Assembly (NCBI RefSeq): GCF_001922575.1
Contig: NZ_MRCI01000001.1
Location: 2,666,001-2,730,000, forward strand
Origin: Neptunomonas phycophila
Lineage (GTDB): Bacteria > Pseudomonadota > Gammaproteobacteria > Pseudomonadales > Balneatricaceae
Direction of reading: 5' to 3'
Length of the DNA stretch: 64,000 bases
Part shown: in pieces, positions 1 through 8,939 of the stretch
How positions within the stretch are numbered: position 1 is the first letter of the stretch
How the letters are laid out: the number at the start of each line of letters is the position of its first letter
The notes under the pieces: model-generated
The model's database searches: none
Told to the model about the DNA's origin: nothing
What the model saw: only the letters and a program-made list of their open reading frames with translations
Made by a program: the position numbers and the translations under genes

Positions 1-1830
1 GACTTAATCCTGTGGATGCGCCGCATTCTCATCATACTTGTCGTGTCTTGTGGATACTTTTTTTATATTGCAGCGGGCAACTCCCAACAACTTCACATGC
101 TGGGTTTAAGCTCCTCTATTGCTTTTTTACAGTTTTTACCTGGACTCTTAGCAACGCTATTTTGGCTAGGAGCAAACCGAATAGGATTAATTTGCGGGTT
201 AATTGTTGGCATGTTCAGCTGGGCTGTTACAACCTTTTACCCATTACTTAGCGCAGGGCAAAAGCTTAACAGCTCTCTTGAAGCTGTCGACTGGCAATCC
301 TCAGCGATTGTCTCATTATTACTAAATATTTTCGTTTTCGTAGCCGTCTCCCGTATCACACGCACATCACCCGAAGAGCGACGCGCAGCCGAAGCATGTT
401 TAGCAAATGCCTTCGTAACACCAGAAGGCTTGGCACGACCAGCCTTCGAAACTAAAGATATAATTCGTTTACTCTCGCCAAAATTAGGCGAAGCAGCTGC
501 ACGCCGAGAGCTGCGCCACGCCATTCGCCGCCTCAACTTAACCGCCGACCAGCTCGCGCCACTTGATATGCTGCGCTTACGAAATACATTAGAGCAAAAC
601 TTATCGGCATTGATCGGTCCTATTGAGGCCGCCACATTATTAGAGCCACTGAGCAAGCAACCTTCAAGAACAGGTGATTTCCCTGCCCGCGACATTCATT
701 TTTTAGAAAGCCACTTAGAAACTTACCAAGCCAAATTGAGCGGTTTAGCAGCCGAGTTGGACGAGTTGCGTCGCTACCACCGTACAACTTTAGAAAAGTT
801 GCCTATTGGCGCCTGTACAGTCTCGCCGTCTCAGCAAATTTTATTTTGGAACAATGAAATTGCCACGCTAACCCAACTGACTCCAATGGACGTTAGCGAT
901 CTCGTATTATCAGAGCTTCCACAACCTTGGTGCGAAGTGTTACCCGCATTTATCTCCCAAGAAGAAAACCACTTAACAGAAGTTCATATCCGACTACGTG
1001 ATCAGGATTACTATCTCACGCTACATAAAAGTCATTTATCTGATAATCCCGACAGCTCAATTGTTCTCCTAGTCGAGGACGAAACCAGCCATCATTTACT
1101 CGCCGAAAAGCTGACACATAGTGAACGGCTCGCTTCCATTGGGCGATTTGCCGCCGGCGTAGCTCATGAAATAGGCAATCCTATTACCGGTATCGCCTGT
1201 CTTGCACAAAACTTACCGCTAGAAACAGACCAGCCCGAAGTACTAGAGACGGGAGACCAGATTGTAGAGCAAACACGGCGCATCAACCGTATCGTACAGT
1301 CGTTAATACGCTTTGCGCGAACAGGCCAAAGCATCGGAGATATCCAACTCGAACGCTTAAGGCTAGCCGACTGCGTAGAAGAAGCCATTCACTTGGTGTC
1401 ACTAGACAGTCACGCCAAACAACAAAATTTTTTCAGGGATATTCCTAACAATTTAGACCTTGAAGCGGATCCTCAACTCATCACTCAAGTATTGGTCAAT
1501 CTTTTAAATAACGCTTGCGATGCCTCTCCAATACAAGGAGCTATTTGGGTTCATGCCGAACAGCAAGACCAACAAATCATATTAAGTATCACGGACGAAG
1601 GCACTGGCATTGATGATTCCATTAAAGCCAAACTATTTGAGCCTTTTTTCACCACAAAAGACCCTGGCAAAGGAACGGGGCTAGGTCTACCTTTGGTGTA
1701 CAACATCATCACCGAGCATTATGGTAGTATTGAGATAATAAGCCCCGCCAACCAACAGCTTCGTAACGGCACGCAAGTGATTATTACCTTGCCAGGGCTA
1801 CAGAGCGACTCCGCTGAGCCGCATGTGTGA
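1..1830 (+). CDS. cbrA: CbrA-like sensor histidine kinase (5' end outside window)
   Basis: The reading frame is open to the first base, so the gene starts outside the window; about 609 C-terminal residues are visible. The first ~80 are hydrophobic and resemble the last helices of an SLC5 (sodium/solute symporter) domain. A STAC-like linker follows (about 110-210), then a PAS-like segment (about 260-360) and a histidine kinase core with the H box AGVAHEIGNPITG (His about 389), N box NLLNNACDAS, G1 DEGTGID, F box FEPFFTTK and G2 GTGLGLPL. SLC5-STAC-PAS-kinase is the CbrA architecture, and the downstream order cbrB-pcnB-folK-panB-panC is that of Pseudomonas. The inferred role is to sense carbon/nitrogen status and phosphorylate CbrB. 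An internal ATG at position 16 is not the real start, because it lies inside a membrane segment. Confidence 0.88.
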   Translation, partial: DLILWMRRILIILVVSCGYFFYIAAGNSQQLHMLGLSSSIAFLQFLPGLLATLFWLGANRIGLICGLIVGMFSWAVTTFYPLLSAGQKLNSSLEAVDWQSSAIVSLLLNIFVFVAVSRITRTSPEERRAAEACLANAFVTPEGLARPAFETKDIIRLLSPKLGEAAARRELRHAIRRLNLTADQLAPLDMLRLRNTLEQNLSALIGPIEAATLLEPLSKQPSRTGDFPARDIHFLESHLETYQAKLSGLAAELDELRRYHRTTLEKLPIGACTVSPSQQILFWNNEIATLTQLTPMDVSDLVLSELPQPWCEVLPAFISQEENHLTEVHIRLRDQDYYLTLHKSHLSDNPDSSIVLLVEDETSHHLLAEKLTHSERLASIGRFAAGVAHEIGNPITGIACLAQNLPLETDQPEVLETGDQIVEQTRRINRIVQSLIRFARTGQSIGDIQLERLRLADCVEEAIHLVSLDSHAKQQNFFRDIPNNLDLEADPQLITQVLVNLLNNACDASPIQGAIWVHAEQQDQQIILSITDEGTGIDDSIKAKLFEPFFTTKDPGKGTGLGLPLVYNIITEHYGSIEIISPANQQLRNGTQVIITLPGLQSDSAEPHV

Positions 1831-1850
1831 GAAACGTAGGTAGAAAATTT

Positions 1851-3278
1851 ATGAGTCGTATTTTGATCGTAGAAGACGAGTCGATCATCCGTGCGGCGTT
1901 GAAACGCTTGCTGGAAAAACACAGCTACGCCGTCGATGATGCGGCATCTGTTGATGACGCCGTCTCCACATTTAACCTCAACGATTACCAATTAATTATT
2001 AGTGACTTACGCTTACCAGGATCGCCGGGCACGGACTTAATAACCCTCGCCAAGAATACCCCGGTACTCATCATGACTAGCTATGCAAGCATGCGCTCCG
2101 CTGTCGATGCGATGAAAATGGGGGCTGTAGACTACATTGCTAAGCCATTTAATCATGATGAAATGTTGGCTACGATCCGTACAATTTTAGAAAGCGCTGA
2201 GACCAAGACACCAGCCTCTTTGGATGAACCAGAACCAGATAGTTCCGCCAAAGATACAGGGAACCTTGAGCAAGGTGATTTTGTTGGCAGTTGCGACGCC
2301 ATGCGTTCACTCTTCACGCGTATTTCTAAAGTTGCACGCACCGATGCCACCGCCCTCATTTTAGGGGAATCAGGCACAGGTAAAGAGCTAGCAGCCAAAG
2401 CCATTCATGAACAGAGTGATCGGCGCTCAGCTCCTATGATCTCGGTCAACTGCGCCTCAATCCCCGAGACCCTCATCGAGTCAGAGCTGTTTGGTCACGA
2501 AAAAGGCTCATTTACTGGAGCCAACTCCGCCCGAAGCGGCTTAATTGAAGCGGCCGACGGTGGAACACTGTTTTTAGATGAAATAGGTGAACTTCCGCTG
2601 GAGGCGCAAGCTAGGCTGCTGCGCTTTTTACAAGAAAGCGAGATTCGGCGAGTAGGCTCTGTACAGTCGAAAAAGGTGAATGTGCGCTTAGTTGCAGCCA
2701 CACACAGAAATTTAAAAGAACTCGCCAAACAAGGGCTTTTCCGCGAAGACTTATATTACCGTTTATATGTAATGGAATTACGTATGCCCCCTCTTCGGGA
2801 ACGTGGGCAGGATATCTTAGAGTTAGCAGATCAATTTCTCATCAAGGCTTGTGAGAAAATGTCAGCGCCGCCGGCCATGCTATCGCCAAGCTGTCGAGAA
2901 ATTATGCTAGGTTATCACTGGCCAGGTAATGTCCGAGAACTCGAAAACGCTATTGAACGCGCCGTTATCTTAGCTGATGATCATATTATCACCCCCGAGC
3001 TGCTCGGCTTAGACGTTGAGGTTCGACCTTCACTCGAAACCATTGAGCACACCTACGGTGAAAGAACCGCCAATAATCCACCTACTGACTTACCCGTTCA
3101 AAAGCAATCTAGGGCAGGCTTATCCCTCGATGACTACTTCCAGCGCTTTGTTCTAGAAAACCAAGAACGCATGAATGAAACGGATTTAGCCAAAAAACTA
3201 GGCGTTAGCCGCAAATGTTTATGGGAACGTAGACAGAAACTCGGCATACCTCGTAAGCCTAAAGTAGCACAAGGGTAA
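1851..3278 (+). CDS. cbrB: CbrB-like sigma-54-dependent response regulator
   Basis: A 475-residue NtrC-family activator. It has an N-terminal receiver (SRILIVEDE, phospho-acceptor Asp52 in IISDLRLPG), a central AAA+ domain with Walker A GESGTGKE and the sigma-54 contact loop GSFTGAN, and a C-terminal Fis-type helix-turn-helix (LAKKLGVSRKCLWERRQKL). I chose ATG 1851 (MSRILIVEDE) over the GTG at 1827 because the receiver fold begins there and TAGGTAG lies just upstream. It follows cbrA by 20 bases. In Pseudomonas CbrB activates the CrcZ RNA from a sigma-54 promoter directly downstream, and the same arrangement is visible here. The stop codon lies inside the first GTAACA half-site of the putative CbrB-binding array. 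Confidence 0.9.
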   Translation: MSRILIVEDESIIRAALKRLLEKHSYAVDDAASVDDAVSTFNLNDYQLIISDLRLPGSPGTDLITLAKNTPVLIMTSYASMRSAVDAMKMGAVDYIAKPFNHDEMLATIRTILESAETKTPASLDEPEPDSSAKDTGNLEQGDFVGSCDAMRSLFTRISKVARTDATALILGESGTGKELAAKAIHEQSDRRSAPMISVNCASIPETLIESELFGHEKGSFTGANSARSGLIEAADGGTLFLDEIGELPLEAQARLLRFLQESEIRRVGSVQSKKVNVRLVAATHRNLKELAKQGLFREDLYYRLYVMELRMPPLRERGQDILELADQFLIKACEKMSAPPAMLSPSCREIMLGYHWPGNVRELENAIERAVILADDHIITPELLGLDVEVRPSLETIEHTYGERTANNPPTDLPVQKQSRAGLSLDDYFQRFVLENQERMNETDLAKKLGVSRKCLWERRQKLGIPRKPKVAQG

Positions 3279-3373
3279 CACTTTAGGCTTAAAAACCCAT
3301 AGGTAACACTTAATCCTCTTTAGTGTTACCTATGTGTTACCTGAGGTAACACCTTAAAGTTACACTGCGTTAC
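3275..3373. promoter_or_regulatory. Array of TGTTAC/GTAACA half-sites, probable CbrB upstream activating sequence
   Basis: Five exact copies of GTAACA or its complement TGTTAC occur within about 80 bases: 3275-3280, 3303-3308, 3324-3329, 3335-3340 and 3346-3351. Two GTTAC partial copies follow at 3359-3363 and 3369-3373. Copies at 3303 and 3324 form a clean dyad (AGGTAACACT / AGTGTTACCT). The array lies 60-160 bases upstream of a sigma-54 promoter, the usual place for enhancer sites. As I recall, TGTTAC/GTAACA half-sites are the reported CbrB target in Pseudomonas; that this array binds CbrB is inference. The dyad could also act as a weak cbrB terminator, but no T tract follows. Confidence 0.65.
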
Positions 3374-3436
3374 ATTCCTGAACAATTATTCACAAAAAAT
3401 AAAAACAATACTTTAAAAACAACAAGTTAACAAAAC

Positions 3437-3452
3437 TGGCACATCGCCTGCA
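3437..3452 (+). promoter_or_regulatory. Sigma-54 promoter for the CrcZ-like RNA
   Basis: TGGCACATCGCCTGCA matches the -24/-12 consensus TGGCACRNNNNTTGCW with the GG and GC pairs at the exact required spacing; the only deviation is C for T just before TGC. It predicts a start near 3463, immediately ahead of a CAACAACAATAA stretch resembling, as I recall, the 5' end of Pseudomonas CrcZ. CbrB, encoded just upstream, is a sigma-54 activator. Confidence 0.8.
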
Positions 3453-3462
3453 ATATACTAGG

Positions 3463-3680
3463 TGTACAAACAACAACAATAAGCTTTAAACATTAACCGC
3501 AATAAAAATAAAAATTGGAAGATGTTGTAAAGTTATCTACCTCGAATAAAAATAAAAATGAGGTTTAAAAAAGGCTGGTCGCTAGAATTGTGTAATAACA
3601 CCCCTCAAGCGCCAAATAAAAATAACAAGCTTAGGTAATACCGGCTTGCGATCAGCTTAAATATCTCTCTTTCATTCAGT
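3463..3680 (+). ncRNA. crcZ: CrcZ-like Hfq-binding small RNA (3' end uncertain)
   Basis: The cbrB-pcnB gap (477 bases) holds no credible ORF. Downstream of the sigma-54 promoter it carries four A-rich blocks matching the AAnAAnAA 'CA motif' bound by Hfq/Crc: 3466-3482 (ACAAACAACAACAATAA), 3501-3514 and 3545-3558 (both AATAAAAATAAAAA), and 3614-3628 (AAATAAAAATAACAA). The last block sits in the loop of a predicted helix formed by AAGGCTGGTCGC (3571-3582) and GCGATCAGCTT (3648-3658), with one bulge and one G-U pair. In Pseudomonas an RNA in this exact locus, with the same control, sequesters Hfq and relieves carbon catabolite repression. This one would be shorter than the roughly 400-base Pseudomonas RNA. 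No strong intrinsic terminator is visible, so the 3' end may lie anywhere up to pcnB. Confidence 0.72.
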
Positions 3681-3755
3681 TCTTCTTTCAGCTTAATGTG
3701 GTTGCCTATAGATGGTATGATTAGGAAAAACCTATGAGCTGCATATTAAATACAC

Positions 3756-5240
3756 ATGCCTACCCGACTTATTAAAAAAGTGACCGGTCTTTTCCGGAAC
3801 AAATCTACATCTAATACTATCGCTACAAACGAAGCGCCTGCGCCGGTTGTTGTATCATCGCCTGAACCTGATAGCTTCCCGCGTGTCATCAAAGAAGAGC
3901 AACACCAAATTGCCCGTAAGTATTTGGATGACAATGCTGCAAAAGTCGTTTATCGACTGCTCGACGGCGGCCACGAGGCTTATTTAGTCGGCGGTTGCAT
4001 TCGCGATTTGTTACTTAAAAAACGCCCTAAAGATTTTGATGTGGCCACCAGCGCTCATCCCGAAGAGGCGCATCAACTTTTTAAACGCTCTCGCTTAATT
4101 GGTCGTCGTTTTAAACTGCTGCATGTTCGCTTTGGCCGAGACCTAATCGAGGTCGCCACTTTCCGCGCCAATCACGATAGCAACGACAACGAAAATGAAA
4201 CCTTAGGTAAGCAATCTGACTCTGGGCTTATCTTGCGTGATAATGTATACGGAACCATTGAAGATGACGCGGTTCGTCGTGACTTCACGATTAATGCACT
4301 CTATTACAGCGTAGCCGACAAGAGCATTTACGACTTTGCTAACGGTTATGACGATATTGAAAAACGTACTATTCGAATGATAGGCGAACCCGATAGCCGT
4401 TATCGAGAAGACCCTGTACGCATGCTGCGAGCCATTCGTTTTAGCGCAAAACTCAACTTCACCATTGAGCCAGCAACCGAGGCACCTATCAAGCCGCTCG
4501 CCAATCTCTTGCAGGACATTGCGCCAGCGCGTCTGTTTGATGAAACGCTGAAACTGCTGCAGTCAGGCCATGGCGAAGCCTCTTTCGCTCTGCTAAAAGA
4601 GTACAATTTGTTAGAGCAGCTACTCCCACTCACACAGCAAGCTATTAATGACCCAACAACCGGCAAGCAAGCTGAAACGTTAATCATTAATGCACTTAAG
4701 AATACAGATCGTCGCTTAAGCCAACGCAAAAGCGTTACTCCGGCCTTCTTATTCGCTGTACTTTTATGGCAACCGCTTCAGAATCGCATGCAAGCATTAC
4801 TCAAAGAGACACGCATGCCCGCTTACACAGCAATGCAAACGGCTGCCAACGAAATCATTTCTGAGCAAGTAAAGCGTATCGCCATTCCAAAACGCTTTTC
4901 TGTACCTATGCGTGAGATTTGGGAATTACAATTAAAGTTACCTAAACGTCACGGTCACCGTGCTCAACAAACGTTAGAACAACCGCGCTTCCGTGCCGCT
5001 TATGACCTATTACTATTACGAGAACAAAGCGGCGAACAAACCGATAACTTAGGCCAATGGTGGACACGTTACCAATCAGCATCCGAAGATGAAAAGTCCA
5101 ACATGGTTGCCCAAATAAAACCAACGCGCCAACCACGCCATTCATCCCCCAAAAATGCCAAAAGCACCTCGGGAGAGAATAAACCTAAACCTCGCCGTCG
5201 TAGCCGTGCTAAAAATGACCCTCGCAACCAACAAGCCTAG
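3756..5240 (+). CDS. pcnB: Poly(A) polymerase I
   Basis: A 494-residue protein of the class II nucleotidyltransferase family, which adds poly(A) tails to RNA 3' ends and promotes decay. Residues about 68-97 hold the catalytic head (LVGGCIRDLLL, then KDFDVATSAHP with the DxD pair). DPVRMLRAIRFSAKL is the conserved RNA-binding/neck motif. The C terminus is strongly basic (KPKPRRRSRAKND), as usual for bacterial PAP I rather than CCA-adding enzymes. The N-terminal ~45 residues are family-variable. No clear Shine-Dalgarno precedes the ATG, so the start is moderately certain. It overlaps folK by 26 bases. Its position after cbrAB is as in Pseudomonas. Confidence 0.93.
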   Translation: MPTRLIKKVTGLFRNKSTSNTIATNEAPAPVVVSSPEPDSFPRVIKEEQHQIARKYLDDNAAKVVYRLLDGGHEAYLVGGCIRDLLLKKRPKDFDVATSAHPEEAHQLFKRSRLIGRRFKLLHVRFGRDLIEVATFRANHDSNDNENETLGKQSDSGLILRDNVYGTIEDDAVRRDFTINALYYSVADKSIYDFANGYDDIEKRTIRMIGEPDSRYREDPVRMLRAIRFSAKLNFTIEPATEAPIKPLANLLQDIAPARLFDETLKLLQSGHGEASFALLKEYNLLEQLLPLTQQAINDPTTGKQAETLIINALKNTDRRLSQRKSVTPAFLFAVLLWQPLQNRMQALLKETRMPAYTAMQTAANEIISEQVKRIAIPKRFSVPMREIWELQLKLPKRHGHRAQQTLEQPRFRAAYDLLLLREQSGEQTDNLGQWWTRYQSASEDEKSNMVAQIKPTRQPRHSSPKNAKSTSGENKPKPRRRSRAKNDPRNQQA

Positions 5241-5724
5241 TCATCTTTGTTACATAGGGCTAGGCAGCAACCTCGATAACCCCAAGCAACAGGTTATCGA
5301 GGCGCTAAATGCTCTGGACAAGATCCCTAATACGGCATTACTCAAACATTCGTCACTTTATCGGTCAGACCCCGTAGGCCCACCTGGCCAGCCTGACTAT
5401 ATCAACGCAGTAGCAGCACTCAGTACCCACTTAGAACCGGAACGGCTGCTGGATGAATTACAAGCCATTGAGCAAGACCATCAGCGTATTCGCAAAATAC
5501 ACTGGGGGCCTCGGACGCTCGATTTAGATATTATTCTGTTTGGCTCTCAAATCATTACGACCGATCGATTAACGATACCTCACCCTTATGCACATGAGCG
5601 CAGTTTTGTCCTTTGGCCACTGGCCGAAATAGCGCCTGAGGACCTTCAATTCCCTAATGGGAACACACTGACTCATCTTTTAGTCTCGAACCCGCTGGGC
5701 ACACTCGAAAAGATATCGGTATAA
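5215..5724 (+). CDS. folK: 2-amino-4-hydroxy-6-hydroxymethyldihydropteridine pyrophosphokinase
   Basis: A 169-residue HPPK that transfers pyrophosphate from ATP to the pterin alcohol in folate synthesis. The family signature GPRTLDLDIILFG is present with the magnesium-binding Asp pair, and the N terminus CYIGLGSNLDNP is typical. An upstream in-frame ATG exists at 5155, but it would add 20 residues that match no HPPK. ATG 5215 inside the pcnB 3' end gives the normal length and N terminus, so I use it. Translationally coupled with pcnB. Confidence 0.92.
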   Translation: MTLATNKPSHLCYIGLGSNLDNPKQQVIEALNALDKIPNTALLKHSSLYRSDPVGPPGQPDYINAVAALSTHLEPERLLDELQAIEQDHQRIRKIHWGPRTLDLDIILFGSQIITTDRLTIPHPYAHERSFVLWPLAEIAPEDLQFPNGNTLTHLLVSNPLGTLEKISV

Positions 5725-5760
5725 TCCGCCCCTAAACCAATAAGACACTATGGGTTACCT

Positions 5761-6555
5761 ATGAACAATGTCACATTACATACGTTATCCGCTTGCAAAC
5801 AGGCAGGCGAAAAGTTCGCTGTACTGACGGCGTATGATGCATGCTTTGCGCACGCCGTTAGCGAAGCTGGGATTGAAGTGATCTTGGTAGGTGATTCCTT
5901 GGGCATGGTCCTACAAGGACAAGATAGCACGCTACCTGTCACGGTTGACGACATGGTTTACCACACTCGAAGTGTGGCCCGCGGCAATCAAGGCGCTTTA
6001 ATTATGTCTGATATGCCTTTTATGAGTTATGCCACCACAGAGCTTGCCATGGCAAACGCTGCCCGATTAATGCAAGCTGGTGCTCATATGGTTAAATTGG
6101 AAGGCGACCGCTGGTTAGCCGACGCGATTGCCTTACTATCCGAACGCGGTATTCCAACCTGTGCCCACATGGGGCTAACACCTCAAACTGTCAATAAAAT
6201 GGGCGGTTATAAAGTCCAAGGACGCGACAGTGAAAGCGCTAAACAGATGATTGAAGATGCCGTCCTATTAGAAAAGACAGGCGCTAGCTGTTTGTTACTG
6301 GAGTGCGTTCCGGCATTGTTAGCCGAAGAAATCACTCGCGCGGTGGAAATCCCTGTTATCGGAATCGGAGCAGGGGCCGCTACTGACGGGCAAGTACTGG
6401 TTGTACATGACATGCTAGGCTTAACACCCAAACGTACTCCCAAGTTTGTTAAAAACTTTATGGTAGACACCGGTGACGTCCAATCAGCCTTGCGTGCCTA
6501 CGCGATTGCCGTAAAAGACGGGAGTTTCCCGGCCGAAGAGCACACATTTAAGTAA
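5761..6555 (+). CDS. panB: 3-methyl-2-oxobutanoate hydroxymethyltransferase
   Basis: A 264-residue TIM-barrel enzyme making ketopantoate from 2-oxoisovalerate and methylenetetrahydrofolate, the first committed step to pantothenate. Recognisable motifs are [37 protein letters not shown] (metal-binding Asp) and HMGLTPQ, followed by IPVIGIGAG. Full family length. It is separated by 36 bases from folK and 6 bases from panC, so folK-panB-panC is probably one operon; folate and pantothenate synthesis share the one-carbon cofactor. Confidence 0.96.
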   Translation: MNNVTLHTLSACKQAGEKFAVLTAYDACFAHAVSEAGIEVILVGDSLGMVLQGQDSTLPVTVDDMVYHTRSVARGNQGALIMSDMPFMSYATTELAMANAARLMQAGAHMVKLEGDRWLADAIALLSERGIPTCAHMGLTPQTVNKMGGYKVQGRDSESAKQMIEDAVLLEKTGASCLLLECVPALLAEEITRAVEIPVIGIGAGAATDGQVLVVHDMLGLTPKRTPKFVKNFMVDTGDVQSALRAYAIAVKDGSFPAEEHTFK

Positions 6556-6561
6556 GCGATA

Positions 6562-7410
6562 ATGAAAACTTTCCACACTGTTCAAGAATTACGTGAGGCG
6601 CTCGCTAGTGAGCGCCAACACGGCCACCGTATAGCGCTCGTTCCAACCATGGGAAACTTGCACGAAGGCCACATCTCTTTAGTTGAGGCCGCAAAACAGC
6701 ACGCTGACATTATTGTGGCGACGGTTTTTGTTAACCCTCTTCAGTTTGGGCCTAACGAAGACCTTGACACTTACCCGCGCACCTTAGATGCCGACAAAAC
6801 ACAATTATCAGCGGCTGGGTGTCACTATCTGCTAGCCCCCTCAGTAGAAGAAGTCTACCCCGACGGCCAAGCCACACAAACACAAGTATCCGTTCCGGGC
6901 GTAACCGAACTTTACTGCGGAGCTAGCCGTCCGGGCCATTTTGATGGTGTCACGACTGTCGTTTGCAAACTTTTTGGCATGGTACAACCAGATGTAGCCC
7001 TGTTTGGTGAAAAAGATTTTCAGCAACTTTTTGTCATTCGCAAGATGACACGCGACCTATGCATGCCAATCGATATTGTCGGCGTACCGATCAAGCGTAA
7101 CGCTAAAGGTCTCGCTCTCAGCTCACGCAACGGTTACCTCTCAAAATCACAACTTGAGACGGCGACTATTTTAAACCAAACTCTTAAAGCACTTAAAGAT
7201 CAGCTAATAGCCGACATTGAGCCTCGAGACCAGCTGCTTAAAAAAGCACAAGAAGCGCTCGAAGCCGCCGGTTTTACACGAGATTATTTGGTACTTGCTC
7301 GTCAGTCGGATTTACAACCAGCACAACCAGATGATACCGATTTAGTGATATTAGCAGCCGCCTTCGTGGGCCAAACTCGACTAATAGACAACATTGCTTT
7401 TCGTCTATAA
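6562..7410 (+). CDS. panC: Pantoate-beta-alanine ligase
   Basis: A 282-residue pantothenate synthetase that condenses pantoate and beta-alanine via an adenylate. It has the HIGH-type nucleotide motif [15 protein letters not shown] and the KMSKS-like segment ALSSRNGYL, with [11 protein letters not shown] in the pantoate site. Full length. It lies 6 bases after panB. panD, the source of beta-alanine, is not in this window. Confidence 0.96.
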   Translation: MKTFHTVQELREALASERQHGHRIALVPTMGNLHEGHISLVEAAKQHADIIVATVFVNPLQFGPNEDLDTYPRTLDADKTQLSAAGCHYLLAPSVEEVYPDGQATQTQVSVPGVTELYCGASRPGHFDGVTTVVCKLFGMVQPDVALFGEKDFQQLFVIRKMTRDLCMPIDIVGVPIKRNAKGLALSSRNGYLSKSQLETATILNQTLKALKDQLIADIEPRDQLLKKAQEALEAAGFTRDYLVLARQSDLQPAQPDDTDLVILAAAFVGQTRLIDNIAFRL

Positions 7411-7448
7411 CCCCTTCCCTAAGCCCTTTGTCCCTGATACGTTTGAAA

Positions 7449-7484
7449 CAAGCACAAAGAACATTTTATTGATCTTTGTGCTTG
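7449..7484 (+). terminator. Perfect hairpin after panC
   Basis: A perfect 12-bp inverted repeat, CAAGCACAAAGA (7449-7460) and TCTTTGTGCTTG (7473-7484), with a 12-base loop, starts 39 bases after the panC stop. No clean T tract follows, so it may be a weak terminator or an mRNA 3'-end stabiliser. Confidence 0.45.
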
Positions 7485-7517
7485 CATTCGTGTTATTGCT
7501 CGCACACTATGGATTTC

Positions 7518-7554
7518 TACCGCAGTGCAACATTTTTTATGTTACATAGCGGTA
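7518..7554. promoter_or_regulatory. Extended imperfect dyad upstream of thiolase gene
   Basis: TACCGC (7518-7523) pairs with GCGGTA (7549-7554), and inside it TGCAACAT pairs with ATGTTACA around a six-T centre with one mismatch. The two-part symmetry, 140 bases upstream of the thiolase start, would suit a dimeric repressor operator or an RNA hairpin. No regulator gene is adjacent; function unknown. Confidence 0.35.
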
Positions 7555-7693
7555 AATATGCCAAGGATAACCATAAAACTAGGCAATAAGGATGGGACTA
7601 AAAAGATGCGACACACAGGCTTTTTGCCACGTTTAATGCATCCATTAATAGCCCAGTCCACAATTGGGATTAATCAGGAAAAGAGGCACTATC

Positions 7694-8875
7694 ATGCGTG
7701 ATGTAGTCATCGTTGCAGCTGGCCGTACAGCGGTTGGTACTTTTAATGGAACACTAGCAGGCGTCAAAGCATCTGACTTAGGTGCAACTGTTATTAAAGG
7801 TCTTATTGAGCAAACAAAGATAGACCCCTCACAGATCGATGAAGTTATTATGGGCCAAGTACTGACTGCCGGATGTGGGCAAAACCCCGCCCGCCAGGCT
7901 TTGATTAATGCAGGCCTACCACAAGAAGTTCCCGCGTTTACACTCAACAAAGTATGTGGATCAGGCCTCAAAGCGATACAACTTGCCACTCAAGCTATCC
8001 GCTGCGGTGACGCTGATATGATTATCGCTGGCGGCCAAGAAAACATGAGTGCCTCTCCACACGTACTGCCTAATTCTCGTAACGGAGCTCGCATGGGTGA
8101 TTGGAAAATGGTTGATACCATGATCACCGATGGTCTGTGGGATGCATTCAATGACTACCACATGGGTATTACCACAGAGAATATCGTGGCTAAGTATGGT
8201 TTTACCCGCGAAGAGCAAGACGCTTTTGCATCAGCATCACAAAACAAAGCAGAAGCGGCTGTAAAAGCTGGCCGCTTTAAAGACGAAATCATCCCTGTGG
8301 TCATTCCTCAGCGCAAAGGTGATCCGATTGTCTTTGATACGGATGAGCAACCTCGCTTTGGTTGCACACCAGAAGCACTTGCTAAGCTGCGTCCTGCTTT
8401 CAAAAAGGACGGAACCGTAACTGCGGGCAACAGCTCCACAATCAATGATGGCGCTGCCGCTGTTATTGTATGCTCTGCAGAAAAAGCTGCCGAACTTGGC
8501 TTGCCTGTATTAGCGCGCATTAAAGCCTATGCTTCTTCTGGTGTTGATCCAGCAATTATGGGCACTGGACCTATCTGTGCGACTCAAAAAGCATTGGAGA
8601 AAGCAGAATGGTCAGTAGACTCCTTAGACCTTGTTGAAGCTAACGAAGCCTTTGCGGCACAAGCTATGTCAGTCAACAAAGACGTTGGCTGGAACACAGA
8701 CATTGTTAACGTCAACGGCGGCGCTATTGCACTGGGTCACCCTATTGGCGCATCCGGTTGCCGTATCTTTGTTTCATTAATTCACGAGATGAATAAACGC
8801 GATGCCAAGAAAGGCCTAGCCACTTTATGTATTGGTGGCGGTATGGGTACTGCACTGGCTGTCGAGCGTGATTAA
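7694..8875 (+). CDS. Acetyl-CoA C-acetyltransferase (biosynthetic-type thiolase)
   Basis: A 393-residue thiolase joining two acetyl-CoA into acetoacetyl-CoA. The nucleophile is Cys88 in [10 protein letters not shown]; the second-half catalytic motifs are [15 protein letters not shown] (His about 349) and CIGGGMG (Cys about 379). The length and motifs fit the PhaA/AtoB type. A frame start exists at 7664, but ATG 7694 ([15 protein letters not shown]) aligns with the family N terminus and has GAAAAGAGG upstream. The gene stands alone with its own terminator. No phaB, phaC or other PHB genes are in the window, so a role in polyhydroxybutyrate, butanoate or short-chain acid metabolism cannot be decided. 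Confidence 0.9.
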   Translation: MRDVVIVAAGRTAVGTFNGTLAGVKASDLGATVIKGLIEQTKIDPSQIDEVIMGQVLTAGCGQNPARQALINAGLPQEVPAFTLNKVCGSGLKAIQLATQAIRCGDADMIIAGGQENMSASPHVLPNSRNGARMGDWKMVDTMITDGLWDAFNDYHMGITTENIVAKYGFTREEQDAFASASQNKAEAAVKAGRFKDEIIPVVIPQRKGDPIVFDTDEQPRFGCTPEALAKLRPAFKKDGTVTAGNSSTINDGAAAVIVCSAEKAAELGLPVLARIKAYASSGVDPAIMGTGPICATQKALEKAEWSVDSLDLVEANEAFAAQAMSVNKDVGWNTDIVNVNGGAIALGHPIGASGCRIFVSLIHEMNKRDAKKGLATLCIGGGMGTALAVERD

Positions 8876-8897
8876 TCACTGACCCAAAAATCGACAT

Positions 8898-8930
8898 AAA
8901 AAAACCGCCGTGTCATCGGCGGTTTTTTTT
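8898..8930. terminator. Bidirectional intrinsic terminator
   Basis: The perfect stem CCGCCG/CGGCGG around a six-base loop is flanked by seven A on the left and eight T on the right, so it works for the thiolase gene on + and for the convergent PTPS-like gene on -. Confidence 0.9.
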
Positions 8931-8939
8931 GGTCAACCA

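Noticed and set aside
237-695. 152-residue minus-strand ORF opposite cbrA
   Set aside because: Lies wholly antisense to a well-conserved kinase frame; composition is that of a shadow frame (Ser/Arg-rich) with no motif.
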